Assembly: GCA_022559985.1 (NCBI GenBank)
Contig: JAFJTR010000024.1
Coordinates: forward strand, 62,001-126,000
DNA length: 64,000 nucleotides
DNA from: Parastagonospora avenae f. sp. tritici 18332-5
Lineage: Eukaryota > Ascomycota > Dothideomycetes > Pleosporales > Phaeosphaeriaceae
Direction of reading: 5' to 3'
The translations under genes were made by a program, and so were the position numbers. Positions 1-9,099 of this stretch are shown one piece after another; within the stretch, counting starts at the first letter, position 1, and the number at the start of each line of letters is the position of its first letter. The notes below the pieces were generated by a model. It did not search any database. It saw only the letters and a program-made list of their open reading frames with translations, and had not been told where the DNA came from.

Positions 1-468
1 CTCGCGCCTGCTTAACTTGACCACCTCCGCGCTGACGCCGAATCTGCGCGGCTCGATATCAAGCATGCTGTTCGAACTGTCGAAAAAAGAGCCTGCGACG
101 TTCGTGCAAAATGTAGGCTATGGATTCGCGTCGGGTTTCTTGATGTCGAACAATATACCCATGCCGGAGGAGGAAGTGCAGAAGCATGCGCGATTGGAGC
201 AGGGGATTCCGGTCAATCCGATTACGGGCCAGAGGCTAGATAGGGAGGAGCGTGTGGATAGTGAGCCAATGACGCAGGAGGAGAAGGAGAGGGAGGCAGA
301 GAGGTTGTTTGTGTTGTTTGAACGGTATGTTGGCTTATCGGTGAAGTGGGGACTTGGCTAACGATGAACAGGCTCAAAGCGACGGGTGTCATGAATGTGG
401 AGAATCCGGTCGAGGCTGCGTATCGCTCGGGACGGATTGAGGAGTTGCCAGATGATGCGGAGGATTAG
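1..468 (+). CDS. ric8: RIC8/synembryn guanine-nucleotide exchange factor, C-terminal part (5' truncated by window)
   Basis: The reading frame is open to the left edge, so only the C-terminal portion is present. Exon A runs from the edge to 324, an intron occupies 325-371 (GTATGT..CAG), and exon B runs 372-468 (stop TAG 466-468). The join gives a tail beginning FERLKATGVMNVENPVEAA. The segments TFVQNVGYGFASGFL and VNPITGQRLDREE are the conserved closing region of the Ric8 (synembryn) family. Ric8 proteins are cytosolic chaperones and non-receptor exchange factors for heterotrimeric G-alpha subunits, and act in growth and virulence signalling in fungi. The N-terminal armadillo-repeat body lies outside the window. 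The family call comes from these motifs only. Confidence 0.75.
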
Positions 469-983
469 AATTAGGTGCGCGATAGCTTGCACTCCACGTT
501 ATGACATACATGGCACACCTCACAATCAAAAAACTGAAATGAAAAATTAAGTAATCATAAAATTGAATAAGTAGAGTGAAGTAAATGAAGCTCCCGACCC
601 CGAATGAACCCCTCGCCAGTAAATGATGAACCATGTGCCTGCACTAAGAAATGAAAGGAAAATATTATGTAAACGCCAATAGCACTCTAGCGATGCTTGT
701 GCCCCATGCGCTTTTATGTTGCCGCGTATGCGCCGAATGTGGAAAGCGAGGTAAATGCAGTTGCTGCTGACGCTGTGGATGTGCAGTAATTATCAAATAG
801 ATGTCGAGAAAGGTATGATGCTGATATCATGAAGCGTAGCTGAAACAGGCGATATCGAAAACATAAGTATATGTCGATATATCGTAAATTTCGTAAGGTG
901 AGACGTGATTGCACATGATATCGAGTTCTCATGCAGCCGAGCGGAAAGGTCGTGAACATGATCCGCTTGATGTGAAGCAGACA
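469..983. other. Intergenic, convergent 3' ends
   Basis: This lies between the 3' ends of the RIC8 gene and the KAR5 gene. It is moderately AT-rich. No coding frame, repeat or RNA gene was recognised. Confidence 0.6.
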
Positions 984-2720
984 TCACGCCTCGATTGGGC
1001 TTGAGGAGCGCTGAGTGTGCGCCAGCGGGTGGATGTCGAGGAAGCCATTGTCGAAGCGATCAACCTTGTGGGAGACAGTAGAAGCTGGCACTTCGATGCT
1101 GGGTAAAAGGCCGAAGCCACTATCATTGCTGTAATGTTGCAGCCAATACGATCCCAAGAGCTTGCCGACGACAGTGCTGATCATAGAACCGAGATAGAAG
1201 TTAATGCATCTGACAGGATAGGCACCGAGCCATAGAAGCATGATGAGAGCAGCCGCCTTCTGGGTTGGCGAAAAGCTTGTGGCGATGGATACCCATGGAT
1301 GTTGGTGGAGGGTGGCGGTCAGAGTAGGAAGGTTTCCAAGCCACTGATAGAGTCCGCATAAGTGAAAGAAGTACAAGAGACTGCAAGTGCCAGCAGCATC
1401 CTTGGCTAGTCTTTTGTTGATCTTGCCAAGCACGCTGAACAGGAATACGATGCCAATTGTAGCGACAACGCCACGAAACAAGGATGAAAGCAGCTGAGGC
1501 AGTGCACTGAAGAAGGCAAATCCTTGAGCGATATGGTCCGCTTGACCGGAGAGGTTCACCAGCTGTTCTTCAATGCTGATGATAGTGTTCAATGAAGCAT
1601 TGGCTGCATAATTTGTCCGATCGGCAGTGTTGTGAATTTCGCTCATTCTGCCAGATAGAACATTGTAGCTGTCAACTTGTGCTTCATGGTTGGCTTGAAG
1701 GCTGCCGAGAGCCTGCTCATGGTGTGCCTCCAGCTGGTCATTGTAGAATTTTGCAAACTGCGAGCTTTCTGCCATCAAGTCTCCCGAGAATGCTTGCATT
1801 TCCTGGCGAATCCTGGCTATCTCATTGCTCTGGTTGTCTGCCAGAGCTGTAGTGAGATCAGACATCGACGTTTCCATGAAGCTGTGAAATTTGTTGTCCA
1901 GCGTGCCTACAGTTGCGAGGGCTTTCTCTTGCACAGCATGCACGTCTTCCTTGAAGCGATCCTGGGCCTCCCGAACCTCGTCTGCAAACTGGTTCTGATC
2001 TTTGATCAATGCCTCATATTCTTCAGTAGACTTCTTCATGGCAGAAGAAATAGCGCCCATGACCTGGGTCAGGTTCTTGAACGTTTCCAGGTGATTTTCG
2101 CGTTCGATGGCATCTCTACTGGCCTGACACATGACGACCGCATTTTGTCGAGCGTTGCTGAAGGACGTCCAGTATTGCGGCGAGGATTGGAGTGTCTTGA
2201 GGCATTGGGCATACTGGTATTCCTTGATCTCAGGATAGCACTGCTTGTCGTTCATGGATGTTTCAGGCCGCGAGTACCACCATGTGCCACCCCTGCCACA
2301 CGCCTTCGATGTTGGTACAAGCATTTCGCAGTTCGGTGGCGGTGTAGGATTGTACGGCTGGGCGCTGAGCAACTCGCATACTGCAAGCTTGGCGGCATAT
2401 TCGGTCTTGACGTTGTCTAGATACGCTTCGGGCCGAGCTTTGGCAAAGTCTGGTGCGTTTTCGAGCAGCTTGCACTCGTTCATCAAGTGGGAGGCGGCCA
2501 TTCGTGTGCATGTTGGCGCTGTCTGCATCGATACCACAAAGTCGACGGCTTGCGTTATCACCCTCTGGTTCCTTGAGGTAGTGTGTTGGAAAAGAGCACC
2601 GACGTCGATTGTCGGAGCTGCATTTGCGGACGGCGAATGGTATTGTGACGTTGAGAGCTGGACAGACGAGAGAAGCAATATGAGCGCATTAGAGATCGCA
2701 ACTGGGAAAGCCGACTTCAT
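984..2720 (-). CDS. KAR5: KAR5/Tht1-like nuclear fusion (karyogamy) protein
   Basis: This is a single-exon 578-aa protein starting at the ATG at 2720. It has a hydrophobic signal sequence (about residues 1-26) and a cysteine-rich N-terminal region with the pattern KTEYAAKLAVCELLSAQ (about 105-121). A long hydrophilic coiled-coil follows (about 205-395), with repeated Glu/Gln/Lys heptad-like stretches. The C-terminal third carries three hydrophobic segments (about 402-432, 443-463 and 487-510). This order is that of the Tht1/Kar5 family, which spans the nuclear envelope/ER membrane and is needed for nuclear membrane fusion after mating. The cysteines fit the lumenal cysteine-rich domain of that family. 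The assignment is by architecture and motif memory. A divergent ER coiled-coil protein is the main alternative. Confidence 0.72.
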   Translation of the reverse strand: MKSAFPVAISNALILLLSSVQLSTSQYHSPSANAAPTIDVGALFQHTTSRNQRVITQAVDFVVSMQTAPTCTRMAASHLMNECKLLENAPDFAKARPEAYLDNVKTEYAAKLAVCELLSAQPYNPTPPPNCEMLVPTSKACGRGGTWWYSRPETSMNDKQCYPEIKEYQYAQCLKTLQSSPQYWTSFSNARQNAVVMCQASRDAIERENHLETFKNLTQVMGAISSAMKKSTEEYEALIKDQNQFADEVREAQDRFKEDVHAVQEKALATVGTLDNKFHSFMETSMSDLTTALADNQSNEIARIRQEMQAFSGDLMAESSQFAKFYNDQLEAHHEQALGSLQANHEAQVDSYNVLSGRMSEIHNTADRTNYAANASLNTIISIEEQLVNLSGQADHIAQGFAFFSALPQLLSSLFRGVVATIGIVFLFSVLGKINKRLAKDAAGTCSLLYFFHLCGLYQWLGNLPTLTATLHQHPWVSIATSFSPTQKAAALIMLLWLGAYPVRCINFYLGSMISTVVGKLLGSYWLQHYSNDSGFGLLPSIEVPASTVSHKVDRFDNGFLDIHPLAHTQRSSSPIEA

Positions 2721-3233
2721 GTTGATTAGTGCCGTGACTAAGGAGTATCAGCCAGACCGCAAACAATAAGAAACTGACGATGTGGTCGCCTCGGGCAATG
2801 AGAATGTAGAGGAGAAGAAGTATACGAGCAGAGGAAGAAGGTTAGTGGGGTCATTCATGAGTGGCGATAGTACCTATGAGAGTTGGGGTAAGAGAAGGAT
2901 GGTACACGAGTCGTCTGGCGGCAAGAGGCTTGATAGCTGCAATGGCGAGGTAAAAGCCAGCTGCGATAGTAAGTGGACGCGAGGTTAGTTGACGAGCAAA
3001 CGGCTGTAGCGGTAATGAGACACAAAAGCCGCAGAAACCAAGAGCGATGCGCTACACGATATGGTACAGCATGCCCTTTGGGAAGTGGCACGGTTGCGAA
3101 GCAAGTGATGAGGGTGGTAGTGGGGCGAAGGACATTTGGAGTTTCGAGGGTCGCGCTGTCACGTGACCCAGGTGGCTCTGCCAACATCGATTGTAGGAAA
3201 TCTCCGACCAAGCCATCCACAAGCATCAACACC
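2721..3233. other. Intergenic, divergent promoters
   Basis: This 513 bp space separates the starts of KAR5 (-) and the uL6m gene (+). No gene was seen. It includes a CACGTG-containing stretch at about 3160-3168 (tgtcacgtgac), a possible bHLH/E-box site. Confidence 0.5.
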
Positions 3234-4043
3234 ATGTTTGCCCCAGCACGACGGCGGTGCGCCCAATGGGTATCGCGACCTTCAGTACAGCCATCAGACT
3301 CAATCCCGACGTTTCTTTTACCCGCCCTTTCCCGCACGCCGTCATCGAGGAATTTTACCACGACCTCACCATGCCAGTCCAAAATCGGCTCCCTGCCGCT
3401 CTCAGTACCGCAAGGCGTCACGCTCAATATCGTAGCGCCCTCAGCAAAGGGCAGAGGGACGAGGACGCAAGCCATGTCAACAGTACACATCAAGGGCCCG
3501 CTAGGAGAGCTCTCAATGGATGTCCCGCCCTACATCAAGATCGACCAAGATCCGAAGCTGCCTGGGCCGACATTGTCGATACAAGATTCTACAGACGCGA
3601 AGCAAAAGGCTATGTGGGGTACGTGTCAATTGCGTTCCTGGTAAACGGTTTCCATACTAAGAATGCTAGGTACCACACGCGCATACCTCCAAAACCACAT
3701 ACTAGGAGTCAGCGAAGGACACAGCTCCATTCTCCGCTTCGTCGGTGTCGGTTTCCGTGCCTCGGTCGAAAACACCGCTACCACTGTCAAGTCCGAATAC
3801 CCAGGGCAGAAGTTCGTCAACCTGAAGGTCGGCTACTCTCACCCAGTCGAGCTCGGCATACCAAAAGGCGTCGTCGCGAGTACCCCACAGCCTACGCGAT
3901 TATTGCTTGAAGGACCAGAGAGGGAGGTGGTGATGCAGTTTGCGGCGAACATCCGGAAGTGGAGGGTACCGGAGCCATACAAGGGGAAGGGTATCTTTGT
4001 GGACGGGGAGACGATCAAGCTCAAGAACAAGAAGATCAAATAA
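3234..4043 (+). CDS. MRPL6: Mitochondrial large-subunit ribosomal protein uL6m (L6)
   Basis: There are two exons, 3234-3618 and 3670-4043, separated by a 51 bp intron (3619-3669), giving 252 aa. Residues 1-40 are basic and Ser/Arg-rich with no acidic residues before the first Asp, as expected of a mitochondrial presequence. The mature part carries the L6 landmarks: VHIKGPLGELSMDVP; the join across the intron KAMWGTTRAYLQNHI followed by GVSEG; and a second L6 domain with GVGFRASVE, VGYSHPVE and, near the end, RKWRVPEPYKGKGIF. This protein sits near the GTPase-associated region of the mitoribosome. The splice phase restores the conserved W-G-T-T-R, which supports the exon limits. Confidence 0.93.
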
Positions 4044-4357
4044 GCGTATCGCGATATGCTTTGTATATCTGTACTATACATGTGCGAGCTCCCTTGCATT
4101 GGAAAGCCGGGGATGTTACAAAATCATGGATTAGCCAAGGCTACCACCCGTCCAACATTTGAACTCGTCACGTGGAACATATCTGCTGACTCTTTCACGT
4201 GCAGAGACACAAGTACTCTACATCTGCTACGCAGCGGTCGCGCCCAGGACGAAAAAATTTCAATCATTAATCATACGAACGTGGCCACATTACAGTATAC
4301 AAGAAAACACATCCTCCACCGAGAACAAATTACACTTCTCTCCCAAATCCAGCCTCA
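4044..4357. other. Intergenic, convergent 3' ends
   Basis: This is a short space between the uL6m stop and the stop of the rvt-like gene. Nothing recognisable was seen beyond untranslated sequence. Confidence 0.5.
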
Positions 4358-7180
4358 TCACGGCTCCGTCATGTCGCTACTTCCGTCGTCGTCCTCCCAA
4401 GCCACACCTCTAACCAACTTTAACACTTCCTGCGGCACATGCTCCCCAATCCACATCTCCAGTCCGCCAAACTTCTCGAAACACTCGTCACCATACAACT
4501 GTAACACCCATTTATCCTCAGCGCTCAAGCTGCGCCAGGACTCCATGTCGCCATTGCCTTCCAAGCGTCTAACTTCGTCCCTGATCTTTTCGCTCTCGGG
4601 CATCTCGTCCTTTGGCTCCGCGAGCATGTCACGGTACACGTCGTAGAGTGACGGTAATTTTGTCGACATGTACATGTACGGGTACCCTGGGGGAGTGAGT
4701 AGATTAGGGTACGTAGTCTTCTCGCGAACCGAGACAAGTTCCTCCTTCGTCATGAAGACGGTCAGGTCGCGGTCCGGACCCAATACAGCATCGATGCGCT
4801 CCTTGTCGTTATTGAAGATGAACGCGAGTTTGCGGGCGTACACGTTGGCGTCGAAGAGAGCGTAGTTGTCAGCAGCGCGTTTGTAGTAGAGGTCTTCTTC
4901 TTCAAGATACGTCTTGAGATCTGCTTCGGGGTCGTCGGGGAGTTGTTGTGCAAGACCTAGCGTGATGAACGGATTCTCCACACCAAGTCCGCCGTAGGCT
5001 TGTGGGAGGTAGATGAGTGCATCGATTGAGACGGGTGGGTCAGTGCGGCCGGATGTGGTTAGGAGACGCTCAATGTGAGCGGTCAGGCTGCCGCCTTCGA
5101 AGATGATGTCGTAGATGACACTGTAGGCCTTCTTTACTTCTTCTTGGTGAGCCTTGCCAAACACATTCGCCAGTGGACCAAACAGGTGCGCGGCGTATGT
5201 GCCAATAGAGTTGTTCCACAGACCCACCCATTCTAGCACACTCTTGCAACTCTGCAGCTGTTTCTTGACACGATGCGCGTACGTGATGACTTGGTTGCTA
5301 TCGATACCTGTGTCGAGGCTCAAAAGGCCAATTGATTGCGTATCTTCCATTTCAACCTCTAGACCCATGATGTTGGCAAATTTCCTGACCTCGTACCGGT
5401 ATAGCTTGTACTCCTCGTCGTTACCAACGAAGTAACAGCTGTCTTTGAGTCTGTAAAGGAGAGACTTTGTCTTCTTGTGTACAGCCAGCTCGAGGAAGAA
5501 CATCACCGTCTCCACGAAGACCAACTCAAGAGCATGGCCATCGGGTACGCCACGAGCACGTGGCAAAACACGATCTGGAGCATCACGACCCACAGGGCCA
5601 ATGTTCAGTTTGGCCGAAAGGAAACCTCCGAACACATCCAGGGAAGACTGACCAAAACCGAGAAACTTGAGCACGGTAAGGATGGCCTGATGCGGAAGTG
5701 AGGAGGCCAACGACTTGAAATGAGCGGAGCCGGCATGGGCCTGGCCGTCAAGCCTATTGCGAAGCCTTCTTTCCACTGCAAGCGTTTTGATTAGGCTCGC
5801 TTGAACTTCCTCTGCGGGTCTGATATTTGGGGTGCTCCCAATCTCCGTCGGTAGACGCGACATGAAGAACGCCCCTGTATAATTGTCAAGTCTCGCATGC
5901 GCCACACTTCCCCAGCCTGGCGGAGGTGGAGGTGGAGGTGGAGGTAGGTAGCACGACTTTCTTTTTATCTTCACTTTGTCTCTATTCCTAGACGGTATAA
6001 CCATCACGGCAGGAGGTGGAGGAGGCGGTGGCGGGGGCATTCCCGTGCCCATGCCCGGGGGCATAGCTGGCGGTGGCGGCATAGGGACAGGTGGGAAATC
6101 TGGTGGCCAGATTGAGCATGGGGCATTTGGTGGCGGGAGCTCCCCAGGATCTCGATGGAGAAAGTATGAACGCACGTCTGTTTCCTCTTTGGATAAGTCT
6201 GGGTACGTGAACGCGGTACTGTGGAGTTTGAACTGTTTGAAGAAGCTTTTGAGCTTCATAGCCCAACGCATGCCCAGTGCGTGTAAGAATAGCGAATCGA
6301 TTACCCCCTCTTCGACGATGATGGAGTACTGGCCCTCGGCATTCTGCAATGCTGCGACGGGTAGCCCCTTTTCGGCGTCCTTGTAAGCAAAGTTACGAAC
6401 AGGCTTTATGTTCAGGACTGACACAAGCTCGCGCAGTGCTATCGGCGACTGTAGGTAGGCCTCAAGTGTCTTCTTCCTTTCCTCGCTGATGAGTCGGTTC
6501 TTGAGAAGGTCCAAGATACACCACATCAGGAAGTCCTGATCCATCTCCAAGCCATCTGACTGGAGCTCGGTTTCGAATGTCTGCAATTTATCCCGAAGCT
6601 CTTCAAGTCCTGAAGAGTCTCCTTCGTCATCGAGAAGACCAGAAAGGTAAGCCTTCACTTCCTCAGCACTTGTATCTCCAGTGGCAAATGTCTCCTTCTC
6701 GAACTTCTCCAACACCTCATCCAACTCTTTTTCCACGACTTCGAAGTCATCCTCCAGGTCGATGCTTTCAGGCTTATCGAACGTTGGGATATCGGTATGT
6801 CCTGTATCCAGGGCTTCTCTCAGCAGCTGACAGTGTAGCATAGATATTTCCAGACGACTCAGATGCCTGCTAAGCTTTCCTCGAAGCTGCATTTCAAATT
6901 TGAGTACTTTTGACTCTGATACAGCATGGTTGGTCGAGGCTTGATTGATGTAACGAGCCATGATCTCCAAATCATCGTCGTTCTCGAGCTCGGGGTTGAG
7001 TGTGGTGATCTCCTCGAGTAGTTCCTTGACCCTCACGATGGTGTTACCATTTGCTGCCGACGTAGCATCGGACTGGTAGTGACGTATGAAGGCATCTTTC
7101 GCGCGGCCTAGCTCGTCGATTCTGAGCTCAACAGCTTCCTTGAGCACCGGAGAGATTGAGAAATGTAGCTTTGCCTCCAT
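4358..7180 (-). CDS. rvt-like cellular reverse-transcriptase-related protein with altered catalytic motif
   Basis: This is one long uninterrupted frame. The ATG at 7180 gives 940 aa; an ATG at 7195 adds five residues. Residues below are counted from 7195. The N-terminal 340 residues are acidic and helical or coiled. Residues 354-430 hold runs of 7-9 prolines. Then come blocks I associate with the domesticated RVT family (rvt genes, known from fungi, rotifers and bacteria): SLPHQAILTVLKFLG (about 499), RARGVPDGHALELVF (about 546, motif-B-like), LLYRLKDSCYFVGND (about 579, the motif-C position), FANIMGLE (about 606), IYLPQAYGGLGVENPF (about 728) and a C-terminal tail FGGLEMW..PQEVLKLVRG. In the family as I remember it, motif C reads L-H-D-D; here it is L-K-D-S, so the metal-binding pair looks lost. 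This is a non-mobile host gene: no terminal repeats, integrase or endonuclease are seen. The family call is fairly firm; loss of activity is inference. Confidence 0.62.
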   Translation of the reverse strand: MEAKLHFSISPVLKEAVELRIDELGRAKDAFIRHYQSDATSAANGNTIVRVKELLEEITTLNPELENDDDLEIMARYINQASTNHAVSESKVLKFEMQLRGKLSRHLSRLEISMLHCQLLREALDTGHTDIPTFDKPESIDLEDDFEVVEKELDEVLEKFEKETFATGDTSAEEVKAYLSGLLDDEGDSSGLEELRDKLQTFETELQSDGLEMDQDFLMWCILDLLKNRLISEERKKTLEAYLQSPIALRELVSVLNIKPVRNFAYKDAEKGLPVAALQNAEGQYSIIVEEGVIDSLFLHALGMRWAMKLKSFFKQFKLHSTAFTYPDLSKEETDVRSYFLHRDPGELPPPNAPCSIWPPDFPPVPMPPPPAMPPGMGTGMPPPPPPPPPAVMVIPSRNRDKVKIKRKSCYLPPPPPPPPPGWGSVAHARLDNYTGAFFMSRLPTEIGSTPNIRPAEEVQASLIKTLAVERRLRNRLDGQAHAGSAHFKSLASSLPHQAILTVLKFLGFGQSSLDVFGGFLSAKLNIGPVGRDAPDRVLPRARGVPDGHALELVFVETVMFFLELAVHKKTKSLLYRLKDSCYFVGNDEEYKLYRYEVRKFANIMGLEVEMEDTQSIGLLSLDTGIDSNQVITYAHRVKKQLQSCKSVLEWVGLWNNSIGTYAAHLFGPLANVFGKAHQEEVKKAYSVIYDIIFEGGSLTAHIERLLTTSGRTDPPVSIDALIYLPQAYGGLGVENPFITLGLAQQLPDDPEADLKTYLEEEDLYYKRAADNYALFDANVYARKLAFIFNNDKERIDAVLGPDRDLTVFMTKEELVSVREKTTYPNLLTPPGYPYMYMSTKLPSLYDVYRDMLAEPKDEMPESEKIRDEVRRLEGNGDMESWRSLSAEDKWVLQLYGDECFEKFGGLEMWIGEHVPQEVLKLVRGVAWEDDDGSSDMTEP
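5921..5946. repeat. Hexanucleotide (GGAGGT)n coding for polyproline
   Basis: A run of GGAGGT units on the + strand codes for a nine-proline stretch of the rvt-like protein on the - strand. A second G-rich tract at about 6008-6035 encodes the other polyproline run. Such tracts are prone to length change. Confidence 0.7.
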
Positions 7181-9099
7181 GATAGTAAGGAGCAAGATGG
7201 AAGTGTCTGAAGTCAGGGATTGAAGCCCGAAAGAGGGGTTATGTAGTTAATCATCGTCACACCACCTAAGCATACTTTCCAACTTCTGTGGATGGACGTA
7301 GCCAGCTGCATGATGACACGGCAGTAGGCTTATGCTCGTTGTGAGCACGAACAAAATTGACACCTGAGGTTCCACGAGATTACTTTGCATGATCTAGCAA
7401 CTTCCCGCAAGGTGAAGAGAAAGAGCTGGCCAGTAATTGCAAGCGAGACGACTTGTTGCGGTTTCCTTGGTCGAGTACCCCGCTTTCTTCACCGGTGACT
7501 GCACCTCACCAACCATACGTGCCTATAGACGACCGCATCATAATCTGCTATCTCTGCAGAAAAAGGGCTAGTATCGCCTTGAAGCTGGGGGATGAGATCC
7601 GTTATGAGTGGAGTGAAGAAATGCTCATGGTGTATGTGCAACAGCCTGCGGCTTGTATTGAATCGATAGGTAAGCGCAGAACTAACTAATCATGGCATCT
7701 CTGCCATTGTGATATTGTAGGCCTGAATGTGAACGCACTTCTGCCATCTTGACGGAACCTTGGAAGCTTCCATGTTTGCTCAAGCTCTGGAATGGTGCAT
7801 GAAAGAACATTATTGTGAAATTTAAAACATTTCAAGCTATTCTATGTATCAAGGTGTACTGTTTCTCAAATCCGTTAATAACACTACGTCACCAGGTGCC
7901 ACAATAATCCGTGCGCGTCGTCTGATAACTACAAGTACTGACCAAGCGTAATTGAGATTAGCTGTCTAACTTCGAGGCTCTTTTAGAGCTTCGTTGCGTC
8001 CTAATACGGTATCGAATATTTTCAAGTGCGCATATCAGACGGCCGTCGTGCTCTAATAGTTAGTTGGGTTCAAGCAGAGCGCGCACGAATTGTTGCAGCA
8101 CCTGGTGACGTGCTTTTGTAGATTGGTCATCAATGACAAGAATTGGTATGTTGAGCCCAAATGCCTCCGGATCTCCAACTTTGATGCCCTGCTCTGTCAT
8201 CTGAGCTTTATGCGCCGTGCAGCGCGACAACGTTGACACGGAGTCTTTACCAAAGGTACTGGGAGCCTACTTCCTGACTTGATGGTCGTGATATGGTCGG
8301 CGAAGCGATATTGACACGGGAAGTTTGAACCTACACATCTATTTATGAGAGTCAGTGGCTGTCGATCTAATGCTTGAAAAAGTAAGGTTTTCCTAAACAC
8401 ATGCTTATAAACTCGATTTCGCGTCCCGAATCAATATCACTCTCCGCAGACGCCGAATTTCCTCACGGCAGGTTTCTCTCATTTGGCATAATCTTATACT
8501 ACAAGATAGACCATAAAGAAACCAGAAGGTTAAGGTTTCAATCCCAGCTAATAGCACCATAGAGGACAGTTGTGCTCATCTGCCTTATAGTCATCATGGC
8601 TCCGTTTTTGCCAACATAGGGAAACATATTAACAGGGGCACAGCCTTGCTCCAGAACGTGGCTGACCTGACAAAAGCCACAAGCGTAGTAGACCAAGAAT
8701 TCCGCTTATGGGGTTCTGTTTTGAGTGTGTGATCTACAGCAGTAAGGCGGGCCTGTGCGCGCTAGATTCAAGTACCAGAGTCTACTCTGCTTGTTCTTGC
8801 GATCAGCATCATCCTTGGCCCAAGATATGACGCATCGTTGAGACTTTCCCTTGTCAAATTGGGGGTTGGGAAGCTTTTCCACATTGATGTACAAGGTACG
8901 TAAGCAATCTTGAAGCTACCCCGGTAAGTCCCAAGATACCAGGAGATCGAGTCGTCGCGTCACCATGAACTAGATTGATCTAATCGCAATGTGCACTTCA
9001 TTATTGTGATGACAAAAAGTGGCGGATTCAAGAGCATCAACTCGGCAGCGTGGTACCCCACTGGAACACTATCCTAGTAGTGCACATTGCACACCGCAT
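7181..9099. other. Gene-poor interval
   Basis: About 1.9 kb lie between the start of the rvt-like gene and the end of the MFS gene. Only short open frames occur. The one worth noting is 7393-7752 (listed separately). No tRNA, repeat or transposon was recognised. Confidence 0.5.
7393..7752 (+). other. Possible fragmentary gene: small ORF with a well-formed intron
   Basis: A frame open from 7393 reaches a good 51 bp intron (7670-7720, GTAAGC..TAG, with an ACTAACT branch point) and continues in phase to a stop at 7750-7752. No ATG occurs near the 5' end: the first in-frame ATG is at about 7621. A 5' exon would be needed, or this is a relic. The predicted peptide has one C-x2-C pair and resembles nothing I recognise. 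Confidence 0.2.

Noticed and set aside
5976..6386. Glycine-rich + strand open frame of 136 codons
   Set aside because: It is the complement of the polyproline part of the rvt-like gene; the glycine runs are a by-product of CCN codons.
8525..8560. tRNA B-box-like string (GGTTTCAATCCC)
   Set aside because: No matching A box, acceptor stem or cloverleaf could be formed around it.
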